Assembly: GCA_022494885.1 (NCBI GenBank)
Contig: JAGVSM010004562.1
Coordinates: 186,001-250,000, forward strand
Length of the DNA stretch: 64,000 bases
Direction of reading: 5' to 3'
DNA from: Micrasema longulum
Taxonomy: Eukaryota > Arthropoda > Insecta > Trichoptera > Brachycentridae
Part shown: positions 10,323 to 21,784 of the stretch, piece by piece
Layout of the letters: each line of letters starts with the position of its first letter
How positions within the stretch are numbered: the stretch's first letter is position 1
Position numbers and translations under genes: made by a program
The notes under the pieces: model-generated
The model's input: the letters and a program-made list of their open reading frames with translations, nothing else
Database searches by the model: none
Told to the model about the DNA's origin: nothing

Positions 10323-10667
10323 TTATACTAACTTGGATTTTATTTCTTCAATATGACTTAATGTAATTATTTTATCATTTTCTGACTTCCTTACTAGTAT
10401 TTTGAAGTCCTTAAACCACACGAGCTTGTAATTTTTTTCTCTCGCCCTGTTTTTACTCTCAAAAAGTAAGTATTTGTAGTATGGTGTTAAAACTTCACTT
10501 ATGTAGAGTGGTGTAGAAGATGTAGAATTTCGTGCATTTTTTCTGTTTTCTAGCAGTAAGTCTCGCTTTTTTGTATCTCGAAATAGTATTATAAGTTTTT
10601 TAGGAGCTCCTGGTCTTCTGTCCTGTATTCTGTAAGCTTTTTTTATATGTTGTTCTAAAATTATTGT
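10323..10667 (-). pseudogene. ORF1 protein C-terminus, FP25K-like domain
   Basis: A 114-codon frame without a start, bounded upstream by a stop at 10668-10670. It reads EQHIKKAYRIQDRRPGAP, KKLIILFRDTKKRDLLLEN, then STPLYISEVLTPYYKYLLF, ESKNRAREKNYKLVWFKD and ends before a TAA at 10323. The pattern RP(G)-x-I/L-x-F plus LTPYxxxLxxxxKxxAxxxxxxxVWxKxxKIxVRK is that of the C-terminal domain found in many insect LINE ORF1 proteins and related to baculovirus FP25K-type proteins. In LINEs, ORF1p binds the element RNA. It is co-oriented with and upstream of the endonuclease/RT frames. The N-terminal part, where coiled coil or zinc finger would lie, is missing or unreadable beyond 10670. Confidence 0.75.
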
Positions 10668-10670
10668 TTA

Positions 10671-11056
10671 GAGAATTTTCGTATAAAACAAGATTTTTAG
10701 AAGTTGTTCAGTGTTATAAAGAGTTTGGTTTTGAATACGATATATCGTATAATATCCGTACTTGTAAGCACATTCACGTTCCGAAGTTATTACAAAGATA
10801 GAGTTCATAACTTAGAATACATTAAACAAGATAGTTTTACAATGTTATATGAGAGCTTCCTTTTATAAAACTCAAATCCATTGACTTTACTAGCTTATAA
10901 GTACGCTTTGCTACTTTATAATGTCTTAAGTATCATGTGCACAAACATTATATTATTATTAAGTATCGTCTTATTAATCTAGAGTCTTAAAATACAGTAC
11001 TATTGTTTTATGTAAAAGTACTTTATAGTAGTTGTAAGGTGTATTTATAAAATAAA
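10671..11056. other. AT-rich spacer, nothing recognised
   Basis: Sequence between the ORF1 relic and the next LINE 3' end. No frame or repeat could be supported. Confidence 0.4.
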
Positions 11057-11502
11057 CACAGGTAATTTATTTATTAATTCACACGCCCTACGGGCTTTTA
11101 CATATACTAGAAATTACATTCAAGTGCAGCAGTGAAACATAAGTATGTAAATTTAGTTAAAATAAAAGAAAACATAAGAAAAACTAAAAGATACAATAAT
11201 AAGTAAAAATAAGGAAATTTACCAATATATAGAAAAATATTTGATAAATGTACATATAAAAACATACACACATACATATAAATACATATAAGTTTATACA
11301 TTATTATGGAGATACATGAGAAAAAAAAATAGTTAATAAAGAAAAATATTAAGAAATTTTATACAAATTAATTTATAACCTTTTGAATACTTAACCTATA
11401 TTTATTATAAAGAGAGACGAAATATATCAACTTCGCCATACTCGTTACCTAGCCGGTGTGGTCTAGGTATTGGTGAATTGTAATAATAATTATTTACTGC
11501 CA
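11057..11502 (-). repeat. LINE 3'UTR and tail
   Basis: Downstream (minus strand) of the RT relic at 11503-11950. It ends in a TTTATTTATTAA run at 11067-11079, and just before it a GCCCTACGGGCTTTTAC motif that can form a small stem; similar ends occur near 18361-18475 and 25800-25855. Confidence 0.5.
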
Positions 11503-11950
11503 AGAGATTCAAAAAATAACGTTAGCTGCCGAGTATTTCGAACAGGTACTTTTAAGCTGAATAACACTAGTTAATTCCGGGACGTCAAATACGCCATTCG
11601 CTATTTTATATAAATTTAATAAATCATTTATAATTCTTCTTTCACAAAAAGTTGACATATATAGTGTAGATAATAAATTGTCGTAATCAATATTTTCAGT
11701 GGGTATATTATGTTTGTAATTGATGAATCTAAGGAATTTACGTTGTACTCTTTCTTACTTTAAAATAAGAACATTGTAATAGGGTGACCAAATTGTTGAA
11801 TTGAATTCTAAATTACTTCTAACCAAGGCAGTAGTAAATAGCACTTTGAGGGTAGAGATGGAATTAAAATTCTTTACAGTTCGCTGCAAATATCCAAAAC
11901 ATTACATCGCCTTATTGGTTAATCGATTATAAGAATAGATAAAACGAATT
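11503..11950 (-). pseudogene. CR1/jockey-type RT, C-terminal relic
   Basis: A minus-strand frame with two stops reads YLQRTVKNFNSISTLKVLF, TTALVRSNLEFNSTIWSPYY, then ERVQRKFLRFINYKHNI, TFCERRIINDLLNLYKIANG and VFDVPELTSVIQL. The TALVRSxLEYxxxIWSPYY and VQRKFLRF blocks are hallmarks of the RT thumb/connection region in CR1 and jockey LINEs. Nothing of the catalytic palm remains upstream of 11950, so the copy is 5'-truncated. It is diverged from the element at 6276-9229 and is a separate family. Confidence 0.85.
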
Positions 11951-12118
11951 TTTAAATGTCTTTTTTTTTTCATAATGCATTACATAATTGCCTGTTATTG
12001 TAGTCAACCGATTTTGAAGTAATTAATGCCATTGACATATTTATATGGTAAAATGTTTCGTTACTAACTGGAAGTGGTATGAAAATATTTTTAATATCGA
12101 TTGATAATTTAATTTATA

Positions 12119-12372
12119 TATTACAACAGAGATAAGGAACATTTAAGAGAAAATAATGTAGAAGTCTAGGCACCTACGGGCTTGTGACCTGTCATTGGCT
12201 GGTTTAAGTGGCCACTTAACACACAGTGTAACATTCATCATTCAGCGTATATTTGAACAAATTTTTTGAAAATGACCACTTAAACTAGCCAAAGACAGGT
12301 CATAAGCCCTGTAAATGCCCAAACTTCTATAAATTCATCTAAAATTGTTCTTCACTTCTGTTGTAATACATG
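12119..12372. mobile_element. Foldback MITE FB, copy 1 (most complete palindrome)
   Basis: The left arm begins TATTACAACAGAGATAAGG and runs through GAAGTCTAGG, GACCTGTCATTGGCTGG and TTTAAGTGGCCACTTA to a CATTCATCATTCAGC segment. The right arm is its reverse complement, ending CTTCTGTTGTAATA. Arms are at least 100 bp with scattered mismatches, so the whole unit can fold on itself. No coding capacity. Similar units occur near 23.5, 24.6, 26.3, 28.6-29.5, 36.3, 42.0-42.6, 55.4, 56.4 and 59.4-59.8 kb. Confidence 0.85.
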
Positions 12373-12530
12373 ATGTGATAAAGGTTTTGAGTTCAGTTCT
12401 TGTCTACAAAAATTCGAATGAACTGAAAGTTCGTTGATAAATCCAGCTGTTCCGCAAAAAAATATAAAAGTTAAAAAATATTTTTCGGCGTCGCCTAGTT
12501 TGTAGGTTAAATACGTAAAAAAATATCACC
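12373..12530. repeat. FB-associated internal/flank fragment
   Basis: Contains GTTGATAAATCCAG and GGCGTCGCCTAGTTTG, segments that accompany FB arms near 24.7, 42.4-42.5 and 59.6-59.7 kb. It suggests the family has an internal or neighbouring module beyond the arms. Confidence 0.5.
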
Positions 12531-13868
12531 TCTGGAAGAACGTCAGGACATAGCTGATATAATTTATGTATTGAAAATTTACCTTGGTTTTATTGATTGT
12601 CCTGAATTAAATTCTAAGCTCTTTATTAATGTTCCTCTAAAAGTTCTAAGAAATAACCCTTTTCTTCGTACTTCTCTAGTTTCTTCTAATTATAGGTAAA
12701 ATTCATATTTATGGTGAACTTTCAATAATTTTAATGTTATGATGAGATCATTAAACTAAGATTTATTTTTGAAGAATCGTAATGACACGTGGCGTTTGTT
12801 TTTTTAACAATTTTGTAGTTTGTTTTGGATTTAGTTTACTGTTTATTTTATGTTTGAAAATTTATTTTAGACTGTGATTTAAAAAAAATCCAATTAAAAA
12901 TTCTGTCTTTTGTGAAATTTTGTTGTTGATGAACGAGTACGTACTCAAAATGTTATGCAAATTTTAGCTGACAATTTTATTTTATTTATTTCATTTTATT
13001 TGGGATTTTTACAGCTATTACATAAAACATTATTAGGAATATGTTAGCAATACTAAAATCAATTAAAAAAATACACCCTTATCTAATAAAACACATTACG
13101 AGTATATAAGAAAAAAGTAGATATCTATTATAACCCCTAAATATTTATTTTTTTTTACTTCATCTTAAATCTATTTTCGTCATCAACATTGTCTTCAGTC
13201 ACATAGAGCAGACTGTCATCTATATCAATAATGAAAAGAGGCATCAATATTTGCGGGTTGTTCAATTACTGCCATAACTTAACCAGTTTGTTAATCATGC
13301 TTAACTTTTAGGATGCTCACAGGGAAAATTGTGAAAAGCTTTTTAATTAATGTGGTTCTAAAAATTCTAAATGAATTATGTTTGTGGTGCAGGAATTTAT
13401 ATGCAAAGCAAATGTATTCACATTCTCCTTCAAAGGGCTCTTTACTTAATGCTAAGACCGTTAGGAGAATGTTGTTCAGGGCAATGTATGAGTACATGAA
13501 TGCGAAGTTCTGATTTCCATATAGAAAAGAGAAAGAAATCAAGAATAAGCTTTGAATTGTATTTATGCAATGCATACGAGTAAAGGGATGAATAAAATCA
13601 GATGGCACTTATTTTACCCTATAAGAAACTCAGGTTGTAAGAATTGCGATTATCAAGGCAAACATTTTTTTAAAAATACACTATTTCTAAAACTTATTGA
13701 AATTTAAACAAACAAATATTTTCGCAATATATTTTAAGGAAAATTACCAATCAAAATAAATGAGAGAATTACATCATGTTACTTTAAAAAGTAAGTTAGA
13801 AAGGTAGGTTTTTTTCACGGATATAAAAAACCTTGCTGAGAATGTTGTATTGATTTACATGCATAAAG
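12531..13868. other. AT-rich spacer, nothing recognised
   Basis: Short open frames occur on both strands near 13300-13600 but overlap each other and show no domain or codon signal. Confidence 0.4.
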
Positions 13869-13912
13869 AAGGCTTATGACTCGTCATCAGCTGGTTTGAG
13901 TGATTCGTTATA
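13869..13912 (+). repeat. FB fragment
   Basis: GGCTTATGACTCGTCATCAGCTGGTTTGAG matches part of the FB arm (GGGCTTATGACCTGTCATTGGCTGGTTTAAG) with few changes. Isolated piece. Confidence 0.5.
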
Positions 13913-14275
13913 TTTATGAAAAAAAACTAATTTTTTGTACACTTATAGGCTTATTACCAAATGGTTTCAAGTTTAGGTAAAATATAAACTTTTTTAGACT
14001 GTCTAATATTTGCATATAAATGAATAAGTTACGATCAACAGGAAAGGGGAAAAAAAGAAGAGAAGGATAGGGGTAGTAAATAATGTAATATATGTTGAAA
14101 AATCAGTAAATTCCCGTCGTTTTAATTAAGTTGTTAAATACTTTGGTGCAAAAATCATTGAAAATGTCTTGTATTTTTTAAAGCAAACAAATATCCTATT
14201 TGCGTCCATAGACTGGATGGAACCAACGGCTCACTAAAAAATTGACCTCTTTACAAACAGTATATACATTTTTTT

Positions 14276-14375
14276 ATTCAATAAATTTTGTTGATTACCT
14301 AATTCAATACCTACAACCCTAGACCTCTTGAATGGTAGGCAAACGCGCTGACCACTATTTCATGACGCCGACAAA
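14276..14375 (-). repeat. SINE S1 fragment (tRNA-like head)
   Basis: Contains GACCTCTTGAATGGTAGGC and AAACGCGCTGACCACTA, the reverse complement of the S1 SINE head. The B box and 5' end are degraded. Confidence 0.6.
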
Positions 14376-16624
14376 CAAAATCAGGTTCATTTTGTATGTT
14401 CGTTCATTAATAACTTATAAAAAATTACGACAACCACAACTGTGTGACTGGCAGTTATGCGCGAATTGGTGTAAAAATGCACTGCGCTTAGTCTAATTCT
14501 GGATTCTAGAACTGCGTTAGTGTTTCAATTTCATTAAAGCGGTCTTCCAGAAATGAATTTCACAAGTTTGCGCACGCGCAAATTCAGAGTTTTAGTATCA
14601 CTGGCACCAATTATTAAATACCAATCCAGGTTTATTTTACATATATTGTGACGGTTTTTTAACAAATTCAGCACTTAAATCGGTTAACAAGATGGGAATA
14701 TGGTATTATAATATTTAATTATGATGTAAAACTCTTTTATGCAAATAAATTTGTAGTTTATATTAAAGATCTTAATTCGAGTTTCTGTGTTGATAGTATC
14801 AAAACAATTTTATTTACGTTATGTACGCAGTACCAAATGACTGATTCGTTAATCGAAAACCTTACCGCAAGCTCTTGATGTAATATGATATAATATAAAC
14901 GATATTATGAGAGGTAAATATTTTAAGGCGTCACCTATTTATTATTTGATATTTTTTTTCAGAGCTGAAAAAAAATAATTATTAGATATATTTAATGTTA
15001 AATACATAAAGTAGAAGACGCTTGAACCAACACATAAAAAGAGTTAATTAATAAACTGGGTTCTGTGCTTTATTAATCCATAAAAATATTAAAAACATAC
15101 AAAAATAATTTATTTAAAAATAATATTGAAAATACAATCACCAGTTATTAATATTTAAATGCAATGAAAACAAAACAAAAAGAAAAAATATTCTTAAACG
15201 ATACTGTAGAGGCCAAATTGAAAAAGAATGGTTAAAATGAAATAACATTTACATTAAAAGCACCTCCCAAATTAAAAAAAAGCTCAAGATTATAGTGACG
15301 GGAAAGACTAGCTCAATTACGCTGATGAATGTTTTTATGTACAAGTATTATTAATTGTGCCTCGGAAAATCTGACCAGCCTTTTTTAAAAGCAGACATTT
15401 AAAGTAAAAAAATAAAATGAGAATTACAAATAAAGCCTCGTCAGCACTTAAGTTGTGGAAACGTAAAATAAATATGCAAACTTTAAGGAAAGCAGTTTTT
15501 AAAATCATACGCCTTGTTTCATAGACTTCGTATTGTTAAATACATATCGAATAATTAAAAAGTAATAATACCAGTTGATATTTAGTAAAATTGATACAGT
15601 TATTAAATTGTATGATTTATTTGATAAAAAAACTTAGTTTTCTGTCATATACATTGATTTGAATATTATTTTAACAGGCCAATTGAAAACATTTTACATA
15701 GATTTAACAAATAAAAAGCTCATTAACCACTGTTTGTGTAAAGAAATAAACAATATTTTTCTTTAATTCTGAAGCAAAAAAAAAATACAAATAAGAACAG
15801 ATATTTTTATAGATACAAGTGTATAGTTGAATGATTATATTTTTTTTATTTAACTAACATTTTGTTTAATATTATTTGCACATTGACAGGACTATTTCTA
15901 GATATTTTTTTTTAAACCAACTAATACAAGAAACGGTATTATTACTTTTTTAGTTTCGACACGTATGGGAAAAAATGTATATAAATGGAATTAGTAATTT
16001 GAACATTTAAATAAATTATAATCGATAATTTAAACAATATTGTTGTAGAAATATTTTTGATGGTGAATGGGAGAGTCAACGTCGCGACAGCCATACATTA
16101 TTTGAACTGGAAAAAAATGAAGAGTCAATGTGATTGAGAATTAAGAGTGGGCTTTGAGAATGTGAATGAAGAGGTGGATTAGCCATGATCTCATAAGTGT
16201 TGAAATTTTTCAGAAAGGTATAGTGGAGCGTTGGGACAATGAGGTATATTGAGTGTTTTTTAAATACTAAAATAATTGTTAGTTTATATTTATCAACAAC
16301 ATCGTTATTCGTCTTCCCGCATCCAGTGGTGCTAATTGTTAAAACATGTGCTAAATAAAATTTGTCTGAATGTCATGTAAAATTGAAAATCATATTCACA
16401 CTTATCAACGATATTACTCTTTAAAATCTTTTTTTTCGAAATTTTTTAAATTCCACAAAAATGCAAATCATTTTACAACCGAAAAATGTGACAAACGATG
16501 GATAGCGTGATTATTTCAGCGCTTTGCTATGTTGGACCCGGGTACAAACGTGGAATAACTTTCTATGGTCCTCTCCTAGCTCTGTACCGAGTATTACTTT
16601 CCGCGAGGTTTAGAAGTATGAATT
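14376..16624. other. Long AT-rich spacer, nothing recognised
   Basis: More than 2 kb without a supported gene or a repeat matched elsewhere in this window. Some short GC-containing patches (for example 14560-14580) have no clear structure. Confidence 0.4.
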
Positions 16625-16893
16625 TTTTCTATCGTCGTCATTCCCTTTCCGCACCTAATGTTTCATAGAGCACTGCATTGCTACACCAATCGCAGCGTAT
16701 CTTGATCATTTTTTGTTACATGAAGGTAAGATGATCAGTCTTACGCTTCAGGTACCAGTACAGGAATGATGAAATATTCTGGTGTAAAAACACCCATTGA
16801 AATAAATATTTCATATCAACCATACCGGAAATCGAATCTGAGACCTTTCATATGGTAGACAAACGCGCTGATCATTACACCACCAGGCAGTTT
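16625..16893 (-). mobile_element. tRNA-derived SINE S1, copy 1
   Basis: On the minus strand the element starts with a tRNA-like head: A box within TGGTGTAATGATCAGCG and B box near AGATTCGATTTCCGG. The body includes GAAATATTTATTT, a GGTACCTGAAGCGTAAGACT segment, then GATACGCTGCGATTGG and a 3' GAATGACGACGA tail resembling a (GAY)n end. Close relatives are at 19562-19828, 26631-26810 and 52088-52337. SINEs of this type are transcribed by RNA polymerase III and moved by LINE machinery. Confidence 0.8.
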
Positions 16894-17404
16894 TTAATAT
16901 ACCGTCCTTATTGTACATGTTTGACTAAATCGTCATTATTGTATCATTATACCTGGACATTTACTAGATTTACAAGTAAGATCTTGGAAGGATGCTCAGT
17001 GAAAAATCTTTAGTAACATATTTCATCGTTATTTATAAAAATACGTTTGCCTGTTTTGATGGTAAATAGTAGAAAATAGCTCACGCGTTAAATGTGAAAC
17101 TCTAGTGCAGATAGACACGAAACAAGTTCCTTGTACTTTCTGAAAGGAGTTGAAGGAGTTTTCAGTAGTTTCCATGTGTTGTCTGCAGTTCATCTAGATT
17201 TTTTCTGCATACGCCGCTGCCGCTATAGTCTTTCAACCGCAAGAGAAGCTTCAAAACCAGAAGCGGCAGCCATGTTTATGGAAAAAATTCAGAAACTCAT
17301 TCTAAACAGTGTTTCGAGTTTCTATTTTCATCTAGTTTAAAACACCAACTGTCTGAATGATATATTTTAATGCATTTCTAAGCATTACAGATTTTTTGAT
17401 TAGT

Positions 17405-17711
17405 TTGAATCTGGAATCTCTATGAAAAAGGCGCCTTACATCTTTCTGATTCAATTTTTCTTTTCAAAATTCTAAATAATATGGTTGATTCGCCGTATCT
17501 TTTACAAAATATTGGTTTCCGTTGTCCTCTTCGCTATACCACATTAAATTCCTTTTTTTATGTACCAACTTGTAAAAACAATTATACCTCGAATCCATTC
17601 ATTAGACGTACCTGTAGAAATTATAATGGACTCAGTATTGATGTAGACATTTTTAACTGCACATTGCACTTATACAGAAAATTTCTTTATGGAGTCGATT
17701 ATTTAGGATAG
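17405..17711 (+). pseudogene. CR1/jockey-type RT extreme C-terminus
   Basis: The plus strand from 17405 reads LNLESL, a stop, then KRRLTS, and after a frame change ILNNMVDSPYLLQNIGFR, PTCKNNYTSNPFIRRTCRNY and a terminal DVDIFNCTLHLYRKFL. This is the familiar RRL...FK-IL-N-x-x-D-x-P-x-LL...R-T...TNY...P-x-R-x-x-R-x-xN...D-I-F C-terminus of CR1-like LINEs. It is followed by a 3'UTR and poly(A) signal, so the 3' end is complete while the rest of the element is missing. The open frame alone (76 codons) starts mid-domain; its Met is not an initiator. Confidence 0.8.
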
Positions 17712-18060
17712 TTGCTGAATATGCATCTTGAGTGGTTTATGCTATGTATATGTGCCGCATGTAATGTATATGGTTGTGTATGTGCGTTCATGTGTGTGTG
17801 CGTGGATGACTCGGAGTGTGCATTCGGTATTTTAATTTTTTTCTATTTATTACCTCCATAAAAAACGCAAATATTAACGATTGATATTTTCTCACTTGAA
17901 ATTCCTATTTAATTATTTTTATATCACATTTAACTTAAACTATATATTTTGCATAATTTATGAAAACTTAATTGGTCTTTTTGTGTTAAAATTTTTTTGT
18001 TTTTAATACTTATTATGTATGACTGTATGTTTTCTGAATAAAACAAATATTTAAAAAAAA
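17712..18060 (+). other. LINE 3'UTR with AATAAA and A-rich tail
   Basis: Contains a GT-rich stretch near 17770-17820 and ends with TGTATGTTTTCTGAATAAAA followed by A-runs at 18050-18075. The end motif recurs at 22226-22262 (+) and in the insertion at 54008-54647 (-), so it defines a LINE 3' end family (family E). Confidence 0.65.
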
Positions 18061-18075
18061 AAATTAAAAAATTAT

Positions 18076-19561
18076 GCATTTTAAAAACCGGATATTTCTT
18101 GTCATAATAGCGACTCTTTGAAATTAAACTCACTAAATGTGTTTTTGGCAAGCCTTACCTTTTTCGTTTAATCCTTTCTAGAATGAGGAAGTTCAGTGGG
18201 TTTTTTCCCATGAAAATCGCAACAAATAAGTCAATATTGTATTCTTCGTCATTATTTTACGACAAATTTGTCGATAATTTAAAAAATCCTCCCAGTACAT
18301 TGCGCAAATATCGCAAACAGTTTTCAAGCTTTATTATCTCTATTGATCGCAAACGGAAATAGGCGTCAAAAATGCTTTACATTTATTTATTTATACACTT
18401 TATACACATATACAGTTTACATATATATGCATAAGTGCGGGCATATTGCCTTAAGGCAATTTATTCTTACCCATCCAAACCGTTGAATTTGAGATAATCA
18501 GTGGTAAATGAACATATTCTGTATATTTTAATGTTTTCACCACAGAACAAAACATTGGTACCTATAAATCTTAAAAAAAAATTTTTTCTAAATATCTACA
18601 CTTTATTATAAAGAGAAGAGGAGATAAAAAGGAAAGGAAAGAAGAAGGAGAAAGGTTATTACTTCATATGTGATTTGAATCTAAATTTTATGATTTTTGG
18701 TTTTATTTATTACAATTTCTTATTTGCATTTTTTAATGGGTATACATAAGTTACACATACAAAAAAAACTATTATATTAACACAACAAAAAACCCCCCAA
18801 AGCATGGCTTATGTGTGTTTTTCCAGTCTACTGGAAGAAAACTCGTACGATAGATATAAAAAAGTTAAAAAATGAGTGCTTATATTAAAATACAATTTTT
18901 TTGTAGCAACACATGAGACAATTAAAATCTAAGTGAAAATAAAACTTAAAAAAAGGAACTTATTCATAGTTTCAACAAAAAATCAAATAAAGAAGGAGGG
19001 CGTCTCTGACATTACTGGATAGATTATTCCATAACTGAGCAGCTTCTACGGTAAAAGAGGAGGATTTTAATTAAATAAAATAATATTTGCAACGTAAAAG
19101 CAAACACAATATCTTGCAGAGCAAATTTTCTCAAACGATGTGTTATTTTTACCACATTGCCCAACTTTTGGGGCTTATTTTTAAATTTGGAGAAAAACCG
19201 ACACAACTTATGTTAAATAGCGCCCACAAGATACGGTCATGCTGCATTGCCGCGCATTACAAGAAATATGTTTTTATTTCTGACGAATGGACTCCCTACT
19301 ATCATCAACGATGGCGTGGGTAATGTTTCCCTTTAGGAGGGGGGCGGAAGGGAGAGGGTGATGTCTCTAGAACACGTCAGCACAAAAGTGTTCACAAAGG
19401 CCCCCCCACCGACGTCTCCACTCCCCCCATCCTCTAGCCACGGGACTAGGTGGCGACTAGTAATGAAAATTATCGTTATTTTTGTTAAATTGTATTCGCA
19501 TGCTAATTGAAATAGCATTGCATGCTTAATGTTCTTGCCTCTTAGACTTTCCTGTATGAAA
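18076..19561. other. AT-rich spacer with a GC-rich patch
   Basis: Near 18361-18475 a TTTATTTATTTATACAC run followed by a GCGGGCATATTGCC stem-like motif resembles the 3' end of a minus-strand LINE. Around 19323-19445 there is a patch with G7 and C8 runs and a TAGCCACGGGACTAGGTGGC segment; a related CTAGCCACGAGACTGGGTGG occurs near 21409. Otherwise nothing supported. Confidence 0.4.
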
Positions 19562-19828
19562 AAACACATCAATCATCATTCCTTTTCGGGACTTAATGGT
19601 GCAAAGAGTACTTCATTGGTACGCCATTGCAGCGTATCATGATCTTTTTTGTTACGTGAAAGTAAAATGATCAGTCTCACGCTTAAGGTACCAGTCCAGG
19701 GACAATGAAATATTCCAGTATAAAAATACATTTAAAAATACATATTTCATTTCAGACATGCCATAAATTGAACCTGAGACCTCTTGCATGGTAGGCAAAC
19801 GCGCCAAACTTTACACCACGAGGCTGAA
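19562..19828 (-). mobile_element. tRNA-derived SINE S1, copy 2
   Basis: Minus-strand head with CCTCGTGGTGTAAAGTTTGG in the A-box region, GCAAGAGGTCTCAGGTTCAA in the B-box region, and the common body including GGTACCTTAAGCGTGAGACT. The 3' end is GGAATGATGATTGATG, a short (GAT)n tail. It matches copy 1 along its length with substitutions. Confidence 0.8.
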
Positions 19829-19999
19829 AAATACATAAGTCTGACTTTCGAAAATTGAAGTGTAAATTGAAACATAATTCTAAACAACAACATTACCACA
19901 CTAAAAAAGTAAAGACAAACGCAGAACAGTAAAAAATACGATATAATGGACTTAAATACTAAAACGAAATATCTGGCTACTTCGTCACAATAGATTTTC

Positions 20000-20068
20000 A
20001 CAGGTCACAGTGAAGTCAGGAGCTTGCATAGCACTGACCTCCACCTCTAAGAATAAGAACCTGACGAC
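20000..20068 (+). repeat. LINE 3'UTR piece, partner of 2227-2306
   Basis: Contains GCACTGACCTCCACCTCT and GAAGTCAGGAGC, the reverse complement of the GC-rich 3'UTR following the zinc-knuckle relic at 2399. Only the 3' end of the element is left here. Confidence 0.6.
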
Positions 20069-20302
20069 TTGAAAAATTAAATTGAAGACAAAATTTAAAT
20101 CAACCGACCTAAAAAAGCACACGATGAAATGAGACATACTATGGCATAATTCTTTTTATATAACCGTAACGGGTTTTTAATTTTAATTTTTTATTTTTCG
20201 TTTTTTCGAAGGTTTTTGTATACAGATTGGCCAATTTTAATAAGGATGAGCTGTAAAAATTTTTTTTGGCTTTCTAAGATTTTTTGATCAAAACTTGTTT
20301 CT

Positions 20303-20458
20303 GGACGTCTGCTGCCGACGGTTTGTTGGCAGTTTATGTCAGAACTACGGGGCGCAAACCTGTCTTGGGAGGATATGCAGAAGCTTGCAGCCAACAGAGA
20401 TGCCTGAAGGCTCTTTGTGGACACCATATTCTCCAACTAGGGAGCAGACATGGAATGA
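20303..20458 (+). pseudogene. LINE C-terminal tail relic, copy 2
   Basis: The plus-strand frame reads GRLLPTVCWQFMSELRGANL, SWEDMQKLAANRDA, a stop, then RLFVDTIFSN. It is a clear relative of the tail at 657-803 (same S-E-L-R-x-A-N-L-x-W core and L-A-A-N-R-D-A block). Two stops make it non-functional. It probably marks the 3' end of an endonuclease/RT LINE whose upstream part is not here. Confidence 0.65.
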
Positions 20459-20525
20459 TGGTGAATGTTAAAATATTGTTTATTAAATTGACATTCACTT
20501 TGTAACACTTCATTATAAATTATTA

Positions 20526-20735
20526 TGAAAATAAAACCTTGGTATCAGTGTTTCACAAATTTATTATTTTACAAAAACACTACTACAGTTTTGGGAGAGC
20601 ACTCCTCCTATCGAAGGGTGATACATACAGTTTTACAACACCCGTCGATGGGAGGAAAGCTCTCCCAAAACTGTTGTAGTGTTCTTGTAAAAAAATGAAA
20701 TTGTGAAACACCTATAACAAAGTTTTATTTCCTCA
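20526..20735. repeat. Large inverted repeat (hairpin element), arms about 95 bp
   Basis: Left arm 20526-20620 and right arm 20639-20735 are reverse complements at roughly 80-85% identity, separated by about 18 bp. The shared core is CACTACNACAGTTTTGGGAGAGC. Both arms, read inward to outward, carry CGATRGGAGGA...CTCTCCCAAAAC. No coding capacity. It may be a MITE or two retroelement ends placed head to head. Confidence 0.8.
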
Positions 20736-21784
20736 TCCCTTAACCTTCTTACGAGCTCTTTTTTTTTTTTCATGTCTTATTTAATATATTATTTTTCTCT
20801 TTACTGTGTGACATGTTCTCTAATTATATTTGTGAAAAACTTTAACTGGATGTATATACTATTTTTTATATTTTGTATTCTTATAAAAAACTGTGGTTTT
20901 TCCTTAATAAAGAAAAAAAAAAATATGGATGTTGTTACTCGATTTTTCAGGAACTATCAGTAACCGAAAGAATCTACGATAGTACGTTACTTTTGTGCGT
21001 AGATATGTGTACCGTGACGTATGCTTCCCCTTATAACGTATCGATTTACCCACCCAGAACTTGGAGATAGGGAGTCGGAATTGTATCTTCGTAATCGCTC
21101 GATAGAATTTATCCTCAACTCTACAGTTATAGTGAAGGTATGACGTCCTTAGCTTCCCATCAAAATCGCGGCCTAGGGAAGTGTTTGCGGTGAGGTTTTC
21201 GATCAAGTAAGCAGTCGTTTGTTATTACATACATGCTCGTACATAGGTAAAATTTGCGCTTTCAAATAAAGCAGAAATTTATGTTAAAATCAATTTAAAA
21301 AGTTTGTCGTGATTTGTTTATGCTATCGATGATTAATTTAATTCGATTTGACGATGCTAATGCTAATAATACCGTCACTATTTCCAACTTCCGTATTCTG
21401 GCTTCCCTAGCCACGAGACTGGGTGGCTACAGTGTCACACATCCATGGCGAGATGACAGCCAAATTGGAAAATGTGGCGTTCGCAAGATTTCCAAATAAA
21501 ACTCGCTAGAGGTCTCATGGAAATAAGATAGCTCTAACACAAATCTCTTGATAATATCTTTAAGTATTCCGATTTGTGTTAACATGTCAGATACAAATGT
21601 ATACGCGTGTTGAAGAATATTCGTTTATGTTTATTTATTATTACTTCCTGGGTATTAAATGACATAAATAAACTAATTAGTTTTTTTGTAAACTTTATGT
21701 TTGAAGATTAAAAAATTAAAACTCAACATGTTTTTAATGTTAACAATTGTTAATTTTCGTCTCACTAAACACAAAATATGTTTT
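20736..21784. other. Spacer, nothing recognised
   Basis: Several short open frames on both strands without domain signal. One patch near 21409-21432 (TAGCCACGAGACTGGGTGGCTA) is a small palindrome. Confidence 0.4.

Larger units (their letters stand above)
5970..10667 (-). mobile_element. Non-LTR retrotransposon, jockey/CR1 superclade, near full ORF2
   Basis: The minus strand carries, in order, an ORF1 C-terminus (10323-10667), about 1.1 kb without a clear frame, an endonuclease ORF (7946-9229), an RT in two overlapping frames (6276-7955), a 3'UTR of about 260 bp and an A-rich tail read as T-runs at 5970-6016. It is the longest element in the window but is inactive: ORF1 is truncated at its N-terminus, ORF2 has two frameshifts at A-runs, and the RT motif C is altered. 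Target duplications could not be identified. Domain order is as in other APE-type LINEs; the clade call is inference. Confidence 0.9.

Noticed and set aside
13291..13608. Overlapping open frames on both strands
   Set aside because: They are mutual shadows and neither shows conserved motifs.
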